A stretch of DNA of 64,000 bases. It comes from G965276765 sp965276765. GTDB lineage: Bacteria; Actinomycetota; Acidimicrobiia; Acidimicrobiales; Palsa-688. A program made the translations under genes and the position numbers. Where the stretch lies: NCBI GenBank assembly GCA_965276765.1, contig OZ255627.1, positions 4,836,001 through 4,900,000 of the forward strand, in the 5' to 3' direction. The notes beneath the pieces were generated by a model. That model saw only the letters and a list, made by a program, of their open reading frames with translations. It did not search any database and was not told where the DNA came from. Shown here one piece after another: positions 17,004-26,121 of this stretch (its first letter is position 1; each line of letters starts with the position of its first letter).

Positions 17004-17624
17004 GTGACCGAAGCGACGACACTGCACTACCGGGACGAGCGGGCCGAGATCCACCGGGTCGTCGTCGGTCCCGTCGACAACAACGTCTACGTCCTGCGCT
17101 GCAGCCAGACCGGCGACGCCGTACTCCTCGACGCCGCCAACGAGCACGAGCAGCTCATCGAGTTGTGCCGCCGCCTCGGCGTGAGGAAGGTCCTCGAGAC
17201 CCACGGACACTGGGACCACATCCAGGCCGTGCCCGCCGTTCGCGACGCCGGCTATGATGTCGGCGTCACCGCCGCCGATGCCGCCATGCTCCCGTCTTAC
17301 GACTTCGTGCTCGACGACGACTCGGTGATCGAGGTCGGGCGGCTCCGGCTGCACACCATCGCCACGCCCGGCCACACCCCGGGCTCGATGTGCTTCCGGC
17401 TCGAGGGCAGCCCCGTGCTGTTCAGCGGTGACACCCTCTTTCCCGGTGGCCCCGGTGCGACCAAGTTTCCCGGCGGCGACTTCCCCACCATCGTCAGGTC
17501 CCTCGAGGACCGCCTGTTCTCCGCTCTGCCCGGCGACACCGTGGTCATGCCAGGTCACGGTCTCGACACGACCATCGGCACCGAGTCACCCCACCTCCAG
17601 GAGTGGATCGACCGGGGCTGGTAG
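17004..17624 (+). CDS. MBL-fold metallo-hydrolase (glyoxalase II-like)
   Basis: Metallo-beta-lactamase-fold hydrolase of 206 residues. The metal motif THGHWDHI is the HxHxDH signature, followed by ATPGHTPGSMCF (third His), VLFSGDTLF (bridging Asp) and VVMPGHG (last His). The shape suits hydroxyacylglutathione hydrolase-like or persulfide-dioxygenase-like enzymes acting on small thioesters; the substrate is unknown. Start GTG 17004 is 6 bases after TAGGCT (16992-16997), so a leaderless message is likely. Divergent from the acyl-CoA dehydrogenase. Confidence 0.87.
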   Translation: MTEATTLHYRDERAEIHRVVVGPVDNNVYVLRCSQTGDAVLLDAANEHEQLIELCRRLGVRKVLETHGHWDHIQAVPAVRDAGYDVGVTAADAAMLPSYDFVLDDDSVIEVGRLRLHTIATPGHTPGSMCFRLEGSPVLFSGDTLFPGGPGATKFPGGDFPTIVRSLEDRLFSALPGDTVVMPGHGLDTTIGTESPHLQEWIDRGW

Positions 17625-18023
17625 CTCGACCCTGGAGGCTGGTGGCCGGCGACCCGACGGCCAGACGCGACAACCGGCGTCGCGTCTGAGGGACGCGGCG
17701 CCGGCCATCACGGGTCGTGCCTGAAGCTGCACTCGCTTGGTTGGGGCCGCCTCGCCTCGGGGGAGCACGGTCTGGTTGGACGCATGCTTCCTCGAGCATT
17801 GGGCCGGTCTCATTGGAGGCGCTGCCGACACGATCACGCCTGCTGCCCGGGCCAGATTGCAGCCCGGGCCGGTTCAGTCGGGTGGACCTTCCCCCTCGGA
17901 CGAATCCGATGCGCTCACGGCCACTCCTTTCCGTGAAACCGTCACGGACGAACGTGACTCCCGTCAGTGAACGCCCACCCGTCGTTACTGTCAACCCCCA
18001 ACGGAGGGGAAACACGCGGCGCG
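17625..18023. other. Non-coding 400-base gap between convergent genes
   Basis: Open frames here have no family resemblance and no start signals. The stretch holds the hairpin at 17662-17688 and two copies of the GCCCGGGC palindrome near 17846 and 17863. Nothing else was recognised. Confidence 0.6.
17662..17688. terminator. Hairpin after the metallo-hydrolase gene
   Basis: CAGACGCGAC (17662-17671) pairs perfectly with GTCGCGTCTG (17679-17688) around a 7-base loop. No T-tract follows. It lies 38 bases past the stop codon, so a low-U terminator is plausible. Confidence 0.5.
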
Positions 18024-20171
18024 CTAGGAACCTGTCAGCGGGTGTCGGGGCGCGTCGACGAGCTCGAGGTCGGCGGGCAGGCCGTCGACAGTGACCTGGT
18101 CGCCCTCCACGGTGACCGACACCCGCGATCCGGCCAGGGGAATCCGACCGATGTGCAAGCGCCCGATCTGCTCGGGGAGCGCAGGTTGCAACCACACCTT
18201 GCCCCTCGGGACCCACGGGTCGAGGCGGAGAAGCGTCCGCAGCAGGAGCAGCGGCGACGCCGCCGCCCACGCCTGCGGCGAGCACGATGTCGGGTAGCAC
18301 ACGACCATCGGCAGCTCGAGGCGCTCGAGGCCGCTGAACAACTCGGGGAGTCGCCCGCCCTGGGCCACGCCGGCGTCGATCATGGCCAGGGCGACGCGCT
18401 GGGCCTCACGGACGAAGCCGTAGCGCATCAGGCCGGCGGCGACGATGGCGTTGTCGTGTGGCCAGACCGAACCGCAGTGGTAGCTGATCGGGTTGTACCC
18501 GGCCATCGAGGCGGCGAGGGTCCTCACCCCCCAGCCGCTGAACATCTCCGGCGAGAGCAGGCGCCGGGCCACGGCGTCGGCCTTGTCGGCGTCGAGGATC
18601 CCGGTCCAGAGGCAATGCCCGATGTTGGAGGTGAGGGCGTCGATGGGGCGCTTGTCACGGTCGAGTCCCATGGCAACCCACCCGCGCTCCTCCAACCAGA
18701 AGTCCCGATTGAACGCCGCTTTCAGCTCCTTGGCCTTCTTGCGCAGGCGCGTGGAGAGGGCGGCGTCGCCGGCTTCGGCGGCGAAGAAGGCCCGGGCCAG
18801 GTAGGCGCCGTACACGTAGCCCTGGACCTCGGCCAGTGCGACGGGACCGTCCGCCAACCGTCCATCTGCGAAGCGCACGGCGTCGTCGGAGTCCTTCCAA
18901 CCCTGGTTGCGCAGGCCGCGATCCGACGACCGCTTGTACTCCACGTAGCCGTCACCGTCGGCGTCTCCCCACCGCTCGATCCAGTCGACGGCCCGGTCGG
19001 CGTGGGGCATCAGCTCGTCGACGGCCTCGCGAGCGAGCCCCCAGCGCCGAAGCTCGCCGAGCAGCATTACGAACAGGGGGGTTGCGTCGGCGCTCCCGTA
19101 GTAGGCCTGGCCGCCGAGGGAGAGCGACGACCCCTCACCCGCCCGGAGCTCGTGGAGGATGCGACCCGGCTGCTCCTCGTTGGCCGGGTTCACCTCCGCC
19201 CCCTGGAAGCGGGCAAGCGTCTGGAGTGTGCCGAGGGCCAGATCGGGATCGGCGAGCAGCGCCATCCACGACGAGATGAGCGAGTCCCGACCGAAGATCG
19301 TCATCGACCATGGCGCCCCGGCGGCGACGACGGTGCGCTCCGGGTAGTCGGGATCGAACATGCGCAACGAGCCAAGGTCCTCGGCGCTGGCGGCGAGGAC
19401 CGTCCTCAGGCCGTCGTGGTCGGTATCGATCACGGGGACGCTGCGACGCCACGCCGCCATCCGCTCCGCCGGCTTGCCATGGGCCACCGGCCGGCCAACG
19501 GGCCAGCGCGGCTCGACCAGGTCGTCGCCGATACCGCAGACGAACTGCTCGCAGCAGGTCCACTCCCCGCGCGCCGGTATGACGGCCTCGAAGCGGGCCT
19601 CGTCACCGTCGAGCAGGGCGGCAACGGAGAAGGTGATCCGCAGCGATCGGCGGTTGGGGCCCTGCCGGCGACGGAAGACGATCGCGCCGTCCTCGGGGAT
19701 CGGACCGGGGTTGTCGCCACCGGCGACCGGTGCCTTCTTGACGTCTTGGAGGGCGGCAAAGTCGGCGCCGTAGACGAGCTCGATGGCGCAGTACGCCGGC
19801 TCGTCGCTCAGGTTCCTCACGGTCAGGTCCTCGCGCATGCCTCGCCCCACATACCGGCGGCGCAGCACGAGCAGCGTCGAGTCGGGCTGCCCGGGACGGG
19901 GCACGGCACGCGACACGAGGCTGGCGAGGAACGGTTCGGGCGTGGATGCGGTGAGCGTCTCGGGCACCTGGCCGTTGACCCGCAGCTCCCAGCGCGACAG
20001 GTACCTCGTGTCCCGGAAGAAGAAGCCGTCCGCGACCTCAGGTACGACGTCGCCTCCCGGCCCCGAGATCAAGAAGGCCGCGCCCTCAACGATGGTGACC
20101 TTGGGTGCGCCGTTCACGCCGCCGGGTCCCGCGGCTGCCAGGCGGTCCTGGGTGATCCAGGGTTGCGGCAT
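18024..20171 (-). CDS. Amylo-alpha-1,6-glucosidase / glycogen debranching-like enzyme
   Basis: Large sugar enzyme (about 715 residues) with an N-terminal glycogen-debranching N domain, about residues 20-210 (FFFRDTRYLSRWELRVNG). An (alpha/alpha)6 barrel follows, about 270-620, with AAGAPWSMTIFGRDSLISSWM, the DADGDGYVEYK segment, and SYHCGSVWPHDNAIVA. It should remove alpha-1,6-linked glucose from glycogen- or trehalose-like polymers in the cytoplasm. ATG 20171 is preferred to GTG 20177 because TAGCCT (20185 to 20180) ends 8 bases before it. Divergent from the sufC-sufS-sufU cluster. No other glycogen gene is near. Confidence 0.88.
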   Translation of the reverse strand: MPQPWITQDRLAAAGPGGVNGAPKVTIVEGAAFLISGPGGDVVPEVADGFFFRDTRYLSRWELRVNGQVPETLTASTPEPFLASLVSRAVPRPGQPDSTLLVLRRRYVGRGMREDLTVRNLSDEPAYCAIELVYGADFAALQDVKKAPVAGGDNPGPIPEDGAIVFRRRQGPNRRSLRITFSVAALLDGDEARFEAVIPARGEWTCCEQFVCGIGDDLVEPRWPVGRPVAHGKPAERMAAWRRSVPVIDTDHDGLRTVLAASAEDLGSLRMFDPDYPERTVVAAGAPWSMTIFGRDSLISSWMALLADPDLALGTLQTLARFQGAEVNPANEEQPGRILHELRAGEGSSLSLGGQAYYGSADATPLFVMLLGELRRWGLAREAVDELMPHADRAVDWIERWGDADGDGYVEYKRSSDRGLRNQGWKDSDDAVRFADGRLADGPVALAEVQGYVYGAYLARAFFAAEAGDAALSTRLRKKAKELKAAFNRDFWLEERGWVAMGLDRDKRPIDALTSNIGHCLWTGILDADKADAVARRLLSPEMFSGWGVRTLAASMAGYNPISYHCGSVWPHDNAIVAAGLMRYGFVREAQRVALAMIDAGVAQGGRLPELFSGLERLELPMVVCYPTSCSPQAWAAASPLLLLRTLLRLDPWVPRGKVWLQPALPEQIGRLHIGRIPLAGSRVSVTVEGDQVTVDGLPADLELVDAPRHPLTGS

Positions 20172-20258
20172 CGCCACAGAGGCTATCGGGGGAAAAGGGG
20201 GGCCCGATCCGCCCGCCCCCCTTTTCCCCTACGGCCGTAGTGGTAATAGGATGAGACC

Positions 20259-20992
<734 letters not shown>

Positions 20993-21008
<16 letters not shown>

Positions 21009-22222
21009 CGACCATCAAGAAGGACTTCCCGATCCTCGACGTCGAGGTGCACGGCCGCCGCCTCGTCTACCTCGACTCGGCGTCGTCTTCGCAAAAGCCT
21101 CGGGCCGTCATCGAGGCCATGGACAAGTACTACGAAACGACGCACGCCAACGTCCACCGCGGTGTGTACGCCATCGCCGAGGAGGCCACCCGCCGCTACG
21201 AGGAGGCTCGAGCCAAGCTGGCCCGCTTCATCGGCGCCCCTTCCGCCTCACAGGTCGTGTTCACCAAGAACGTCACCGAGGCGATCAACCTCGTCGCGTA
21301 CTCGTGGGCGAGGTCCAACCTCCACGAGGGTGACGTGGTGGTGCTCACGCAGATGGAGCATCACGCCAACATCGTGCCGTGGCTGCAGCTCAAGACCGAG
21401 CGAGGCATCGAGCTTCGCTTCGTGGGCCTCACGCCCGACGGCCGGCTCGACCGCAGCGATTTCGACCAGGCCATCCCCGGTGCCAAGTTGGTGAGCTTCA
21501 CCGCCATGTCCAACGTGCTCGGCACCCTCAACCCGGTGCGCGAGCTGGCCGACGCCGCCCACGCGGTCGGGGCCATGGTCCTCGTCGATGGCGCCCAGTT
21601 CACCCCGCACCTGCCGACCGACGTCGTCGACCTCGGCGTTGACATGTACGGGTTCACTGGCCACAAGATGCTCGGGCCAACCGGGATCGGAGGCCTGTGG
21701 GCACGGAGCGAGCTCCTGGAGGCCATGCCGCCATTTCTCGGTGGCGGCGAGATGATCCGCGACGTCCGCACCGACGGCTTCAGCACCAACGACGTGCCGT
21801 GGAAGTTCGAGGCGGGCACCCCACCGATCGCCGAGGCGATCGGTCTCGGCGCCGCCGTCGACTACCTCGAGGCCGTCGGGATGGAAGCGGTGAGGGCCCA
21901 CGAGCGGCGACTCACGAGCTACGCCATCGACACCCTCAGCGCCCGACTCGGCGACGACATCGTCATCCACGGCCCCCTGGATCCCGACCTCAGGGGTGGG
22001 GTGATCTCCTTTGCCTACAAGGACATTCACCCCCATGACATCTCGCAGGTCCTCGACGAGTCCGGGGTGTGCGTCCGAGCCGGCCATCACTGCGCCAAAC
22101 CACTGATGCGCTGTCTCGGCGTGGCCGCGACGGCCAGGGCCTCGTTCTCGATTTACAACGACGAGGCCGACATCGACGCCCTGATCGAAGCCCTACACAA
22201 CGCCGACAAGCTCTTTTCCTAG
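20993..22222 (+). CDS. sufS: Cysteine desulfurase SufS
   Basis: PLP-dependent group II cysteine desulfurase, 409 residues, which removes sulfur from L-cysteine as a persulfide for Fe-S assembly. The PLP lysine is Lys225 in TGHKMLGPTGIG. The catalytic cysteine is Cys367 in RAGHHCAKPLM. HANVHRG near residue 50 and EHHANIVPW are typical. The true start is ATG 20993, inside the end of sufC; the same frame is open well upstream, but that part is out-of-frame sufC sequence. SufU, its usual sulfur acceptor in actinobacteria, follows 12 bases downstream. Confidence 0.96.
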
Positions 22223-22234
22223 GAGTCCCCATCT

Positions 22235-22747
22235 ATGCCAGGTCTCGAAGACCTCTACCGAGAGATCATCCTCGACCACTACCGCTCCCCCCGCAACCGC
22301 GGTGAGCTTGCGGTGCCGCCGGCTCACGTCGAGACGGGCTTCAACCCGCTCTGCGGCGACGAGATCACCGTCTACCTCCAGGTCGACGACGACCGCATCG
22401 TCGACCTCAAGCTCGGTGGGCAGGGGTGCTCGATCAGCCAGTCGTCGGCCTCGATGATGTCGACGGCGGTCAAGGGCAAGACCCTCGACGAGGCCAGGGC
22501 GACCATCAGGACGTTCAAGCGGATGATGTCGGTGCACGAGCAGCGCCTCGACACCTCGGGCGACGGCGCGGAGACCAACGGTCAAGTAGAGCCTGAGGTC
22601 TCCCTCGGCGACCTGGAGGCACTGCAGGGGGTCGTCAAGTTTCCCGTCCGCATCAAGTGCGCCACCCTCTCCTGGAACACCCTGATACAGGCGATAGACA
22701 CGGCCGTCGCCGATGACGACGGCGCCGCAGCTGCGGCCGGCGACTGA
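22235..22747 (+). CDS. sufU: SufU, zinc-dependent sulfur acceptor for SufS
   Basis: SufU/IscU-like protein of 170 residues that takes sulfur from SufS. The three conserved Cys and the Asp are visible: Cys40 and Asp42 in NPLCGDE, Cys65 in GGQGCSISQSSASMM, and Cys142 in RIKCATLSWNTL. The 18-20 residue insertion between the second and third Cys, compared with IscU, marks it as SufU. AGGAG in the intergenic 12 bases serves as ribosome-binding site. Its 3' end overlaps the next gene by 35 bases. Confidence 0.95.
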   Translation: MPGLEDLYREIILDHYRSPRNRGELAVPPAHVETGFNPLCGDEITVYLQVDDDRIVDLKLGGQGCSISQSSASMMSTAVKGKTLDEARATIRTFKRMMSVHEQRLDTSGDGAETNGQVEPEVSLGDLEALQGVVKFPVRIKCATLSWNTLIQAIDTAVADDDGAAAAAGD

Positions 22748-23978
22748 TCCTTCCCACCCGGAAGTGACCGGCGACGAGACGGTCGTTGTGGTCGGCGCTT
22801 CGCTGGCCGGTTGGAGGGCGGCAGAGGCGCTGCGGGACATGGGGCACCGAGGACGGATCGTCGTGCTTGGCGCCGAAACCCACGCACCGTACGATCGACC
22901 GCCTCTCTCCAAGCGCTTCCTGACAGGAAAGATCGCCGCCGATGACACCCGGCTCGCTCCCGGCGAGGGCAAGGACCTCGAGCTGCGTCTCGGGACCACG
23001 GCGACAGGACTCGACCTCGACGCCCGCCGGGTCGCCATCGCCGGCGGTGAGACTGTCGCCTTCGACGCTCTCGTCATAGCGACCGGCGCCCACGTGAGGA
23101 CCCTCGGTCGCCCGACCGGCCTGGCCGGCGTCCACCACCTGCGCACCATCGACGACGCCGCCGCCCTCAGGGTCGACCTTCTCGAGGCGACCCGCGTCGC
23201 CGTCGTCGGCGCCGGGTTCATCGGCCTCGAGGTGGCGTCGAGCGCCAGGGCCATGGGCCTGGAGGTCGCCGTCGTCGAAGTGGCGCCCGTCCCCCTCGTC
23301 CGATCCGTTGGTATCGAGATCGGTGGGCTCGTTGCCGACTGGCACCGGGAGCACGGTGTGGACGTCCGTCTCGGGGCCGAGTTAACGGGGATCGTGGGCT
23401 CGGACCGGGTCGAGGGAGTGCGGCTAGCCCCTCCCGCATCCGGTGGGTCGGGCGAGCTCATCCCTGCCGACGTCGTCGTCATCGGCGTCGGCGTGGCGCC
23501 CAACACCGGCTGGCTCGAAGGATCGGGGGTGGATCTCGACGACGGCGTTCTCACCGACTCGCGGCTCCGGGTCATGGCCGGCGGCGCGACGCTTCCCCAC
23601 GTCGTGGCCGCAGGCGACGTGGCCCGTTGGCATCATCCTGGATGGGGCGAAACGGCGAGGGTGGAGCATTGGACCAACGCCGCGGAGCAGGGCCAGGCCG
23701 CGGCCGCCACCCTCGTGAACGGCGACGACGCACCCGAATTCGCGCCCGTCCCCTACTTCTGGTCCGATCAATTCGACCGGAAGATCCAGATGGTCGGCCG
23801 CATGCGACCCGGCGACGAGCTCGCCGTGGTGGACGGGTCCATCGAGGAGCGCCGGTTTGCCGCCGCCTACGGTCGCGACGGACGGTTGACCGCGGCGATC
23901 GGCTTCGGGCGTCCCGCCCGGGTCATGGCGCTGCAGCGCCAGATCGCCGCCGGCGCCGCCTTCCCGCCCGTCGACTGA
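22713..23978 (+). CDS. FAD/NAD(P)-dependent ferredoxin reductase-like protein
   Basis: Flavoprotein of the rubredoxin/ferredoxin reductase (BphA4-like) family, 421 residues. FAD-binding VVVVGASLAGWRAAEAL is near residues 23-40, the NAD(P) Rossmann motif RVAVVGAGFIGLEVASSA is mid-protein, and VVAAGDVARW is the second FAD contact. The C-terminal reductase domain holds PYFWSDQFDRKIQMVG. It should pass electrons from NAD(P)H to a ferredoxin. Start ATG 22713 lies within the 3' end of sufU, so it is translationally coupled and probably supplies electrons to Fe-S assembly or a Rieske protein. The link is inference from position. Confidence 0.88.
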   Translation: MTTAPQLRPATDPSHPEVTGDETVVVVGASLAGWRAAEALRDMGHRGRIVVLGAETHAPYDRPPLSKRFLTGKIAADDTRLAPGEGKDLELRLGTTATGLDLDARRVAIAGGETVAFDALVIATGAHVRTLGRPTGLAGVHHLRTIDDAAALRVDLLEATRVAVVGAGFIGLEVASSARAMGLEVAVVEVAPVPLVRSVGIEIGGLVADWHREHGVDVRLGAELTGIVGSDRVEGVRLAPPASGGSGELIPADVVVIGVGVAPNTGWLEGSGVDLDDGVLTDSRLRVMAGGATLPHVVAAGDVARWHHPGWGETARVEHWTNAAEQGQAAAATLVNGDDAPEFAPVPYFWSDQFDRKIQMVGRMRPGDELAVVDGSIEERRFAAAYGRDGRLTAAIGFGRPARVMALQRQIAAGAAFPPVD

Positions 23979-24004
23979 AGCTCGCCCGTCGACTGCGGCC
24001 CGGT

Positions 24005-24280
24005 TCAGCTGGCCGGTACCTTCCAGCCCATGGACGTGGCGATGTCCTTGCAGGTCGGGCACAGCTGGAAGCGCTTGGGGTCCCTCCCCGGTATCCACAC
24101 CTTGCCGCAGAGGGCCTTGACCGCCGTGCCGTTCACCATGCCCTCGACGACGGATGGGCCGGCGGAGACGAAGTCGTCCTCACCGAACTTCACGCCCTCG
24201 AGGACGATGTGGGACATCCGCTCGTGGTCGCCGTCGAGGAGCGGATCGGCGTGGACGGGGCTCGTCGTCAGATCGGTCAT
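24005..24280 (-). CDS. DUF3039 family protein
   Basis: Small protein (91 residues) of the actinobacterial DUF3039 family. The hallmark is ALCGKVWIPGRDPKRFQLCPTC, where Cys residues (LCG, and CPTC) look like a metal-binding site, preceded by a DGDHERMSH segment. Function is unknown; zinc binding is a guess from the Cys pattern. Start ATG 24280. It is convergent with the reductase gene, with 26 bases between the stops. Confidence 0.85.
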   Translation of the reverse strand: MTDLTTSPVHADPLLDGDHERMSHIVLEGVKFGEDDFVSAGPSVVEGMVNGTAVKALCGKVWIPGRDPKRFQLCPTCKDIATSMGWKVPAS

Positions 24281-24412
24281 CGCCCCGAAGGCTATCTACC
24301 CTCGCGGCGCGATCTCTCGGCAGTCTTATGCGGTCCTCAGATGGAACCAAGGAGGTCCTCAGGACGTCAGGACAGCATGAGCGGCAACGCCCGCCGAGGA
24401 GGCCGCCAGATC

Positions 24413-24745
24413 ATGACGACAACGACCCGCCCGCTGCTCGATCTCACCGTGGTGTGCGTTGGCTCGGCCTGGCGGCTGGTCGTCGCCGGCGAGCTCGACA
24501 CCGCGTCTGGCGGCCTCCTCATCGAGACCGCTGAGTCGCTGGTGACGGCGGCACACCCCGAGCGCGCCGACATCGACCTGGCCGCCGTGACCTTCGCCGA
24601 CACCGCCGGCTGGCGGGCGGTCCAGACGGCGCGCCGGCGCATCACCGACGCCGGGGGCGAATCGAGCGTGGTCGCCGTGAGCCCGCCGCTCAGACGCCTG
24701 CTCGACTGCTACTGCCTCCAGAGCCGAAACGCTACCGCACGGTAA
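24413..24745 (+). CDS. STAS-domain protein, anti-sigma factor antagonist-like
   Basis: A 110-residue STAS domain protein. LTVVCVGSAWRLVVAGELDTASGGLLIETAESL and ERADIDLAAVTFADTAGWRAVQTARR follow the SpoIIAA pattern, with a phospho-site candidate in the FADTAGW region, where Thr replaces the usual Ser. Such proteins bind anti-sigma kinases and free a sigma factor, but no kinase or sigma gene is adjacent. ATG 24413 is chosen because GAGGAGG lies 10 bases upstream; ATG 24377 would add 12 residues. Confidence 0.78.
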   Translation: MTTTTRPLLDLTVVCVGSAWRLVVAGELDTASGGLLIETAESLVTAAHPERADIDLAAVTFADTAGWRAVQTARRRITDAGGESSVVAVSPPLRRLLDCYCLQSRNATAR

Positions 24746-24800
24746 CCTGCACCCGGACAACGAACCGGGGCCCCGTCGCCCTCGGTCACGAGGAGGAACC

Positions 24801-26012
24801 ATGGCCGAGGCCGTCATCGTCGCCACCGCCCGCACGCCGATCGGCAGGGCCGGCAAGGGCTCGCTCACGGCCATGCGACCCGACGACCTCGGCGCCTTGA
24901 TCGTCGGTGACGTGCTCGCCCACGTCCCCGAGCTCGACCCGTCCCAGGTGGAGGACCTGCTCGTGGGCACGGCCCAACCGGCCGGAGAGGGCGGCTACAA
25001 CCTGGCCCGGGTGATCGCCCTGCTTGCCGGACTCCCCCACGTGCCGGGTGCCACCGTCAACCGGTACTGCTCGTCATCGCTGCAGACCATCCGGATGGCG
25101 GCCCACGCCATCAGGGCCGGAGAGGGCGACGTGTTCGTCGCCGCCGGCGTGGAGACCGTCAGCCGGTTCGGGTCCGGCATGTCCGACGGGTTGCCCGGCA
25201 CCCACAACCCGCGATTCCACCAGGCCAGCGAGCGCTCGGCGGCAAGGGCCGAGGGAGGCCAGGACCCCTGGACTCCGAGCGAGGGGCTCTCCGACATCTA
25301 CATCGCCATGGGGCAGACGGCCGAGAACGTGCGCGAGCACACCGGCGTGACGCGCACGGAGATGGACGAGTTTGCTGCCCTGTCGCAGCAGCGGGCCGTC
25401 GAATCGCAGGGCAACGGCTTCTTCGAGCGGGAGATCAGCCCCGTGACCTTGCCCGATGGCACCGTCGTGAGCGTCGACGACGGGCCGCGGGCCGGTACGA
25501 CCGTCGAGAAGCTCGCCGAGCTCAAGCCGGTCTTCCGACCCGACGGTGAGGTCACCGCGGGCAACAGCTGCCCGCTCAACGATGGCGCCGCCGCCGTGGT
25601 CGTCATGAGCGACACCAGGGCGGCCGAGCTCGGCATCACCCCGCTCGCGAAGATCCTCTCCTCCGGCGTCACCGCCCTCGACCCTGAGATCATGGGTCTC
25701 GGCCCCGTCGAAGCGTGCCGCCAGGCCCTGAAGCGGGCGGGGATGGGGATCGAAGACGTCGATCTCGTCGAGATAAACGAGGCGTTCGCGGCCCAGGTGG
25801 TGCCATCGGCGGCACAGCTCGGAATCGAGTGGAACAAGCTCAACGTGCACGGCGGCGCCATCGCCCTCGGTCATCCATTTGGCATGACCGGGGCACGAAT
25901 CATGACGACCCTGATAAATGGTCTGCGCACCGAGGACAAGACGATCGGGCTCGAATCCATGTGTGTTGGCGGGGGCCAGGGCATGGCGATGCTCGTCGAA
26001 CGGATGGGCTGA
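24801..26012 (+). CDS. Acetyl-CoA C-acyltransferase (thiolase)
   Basis: Thiolase of 403 residues that cleaves 3-ketoacyl-CoA with CoA or, in reverse, condenses acetyl-CoA. The acylated nucleophile is Cys90 in NRYCSSSLQT, the catalytic His is His358 in GGAIALGHPFGMTGAR, and the second Cys is Cys388 in MCVGGGQG. NEAFA is also present. Strong GAGGAGGAACC ribosome-binding site before ATG 24801. No other beta-oxidation gene adjoins it; the acyl-CoA dehydrogenase is 8 kb away. The variable loop does not settle chain length. Confidence 0.93.
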   Translation: MAEAVIVATARTPIGRAGKGSLTAMRPDDLGALIVGDVLAHVPELDPSQVEDLLVGTAQPAGEGGYNLARVIALLAGLPHVPGATVNRYCSSSLQTIRMAAHAIRAGEGDVFVAAGVETVSRFGSGMSDGLPGTHNPRFHQASERSAARAEGGQDPWTPSEGLSDIYIAMGQTAENVREHTGVTRTEMDEFAALSQQRAVESQGNGFFEREISPVTLPDGTVVSVDDGPRAGTTVEKLAELKPVFRPDGEVTAGNSCPLNDGAAAVVVMSDTRAAELGITPLAKILSSGVTALDPEIMGLGPVEACRQALKRAGMGIEDVDLVEINEAFAAQVVPSAAQLGIEWNKLNVHGGAIALGHPFGMTGARIMTTLINGLRTEDKTIGLESMCVGGGQGMAMLVERMG

Positions 26013-26077
26013 GTCGAGCCGGCCCGGTTCGCTGCACCCTCGTTCGTGCTGGCCAGGACGGACAAATTGCCGAATTC

Positions 26078-26107
26078 TTGACCCGAACGACCCTTTCCCC
26101 TTAGGCT
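26078..26107 (+). promoter_or_regulatory. Promoter of the NlpC/P60 gene
   Basis: TTGACC (26078-26083) and TAGGCT (26102-26107) are separated by 18 bases. The start would fall about 26114, leaving a leader of only a few bases before GTG 26119 or ATG 26122. Confidence 0.55.
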
Positions 26108-26121
26108 TCTCGCCCATTGTG

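Noticed and set aside
17967..20240. A 757-codon open frame on + across the debranching enzyme gene
   Set aside because: It lies antisense to a well-supported family protein, has no family motif, and is Gly/Arg-rich as expected for a GC-driven shadow frame.
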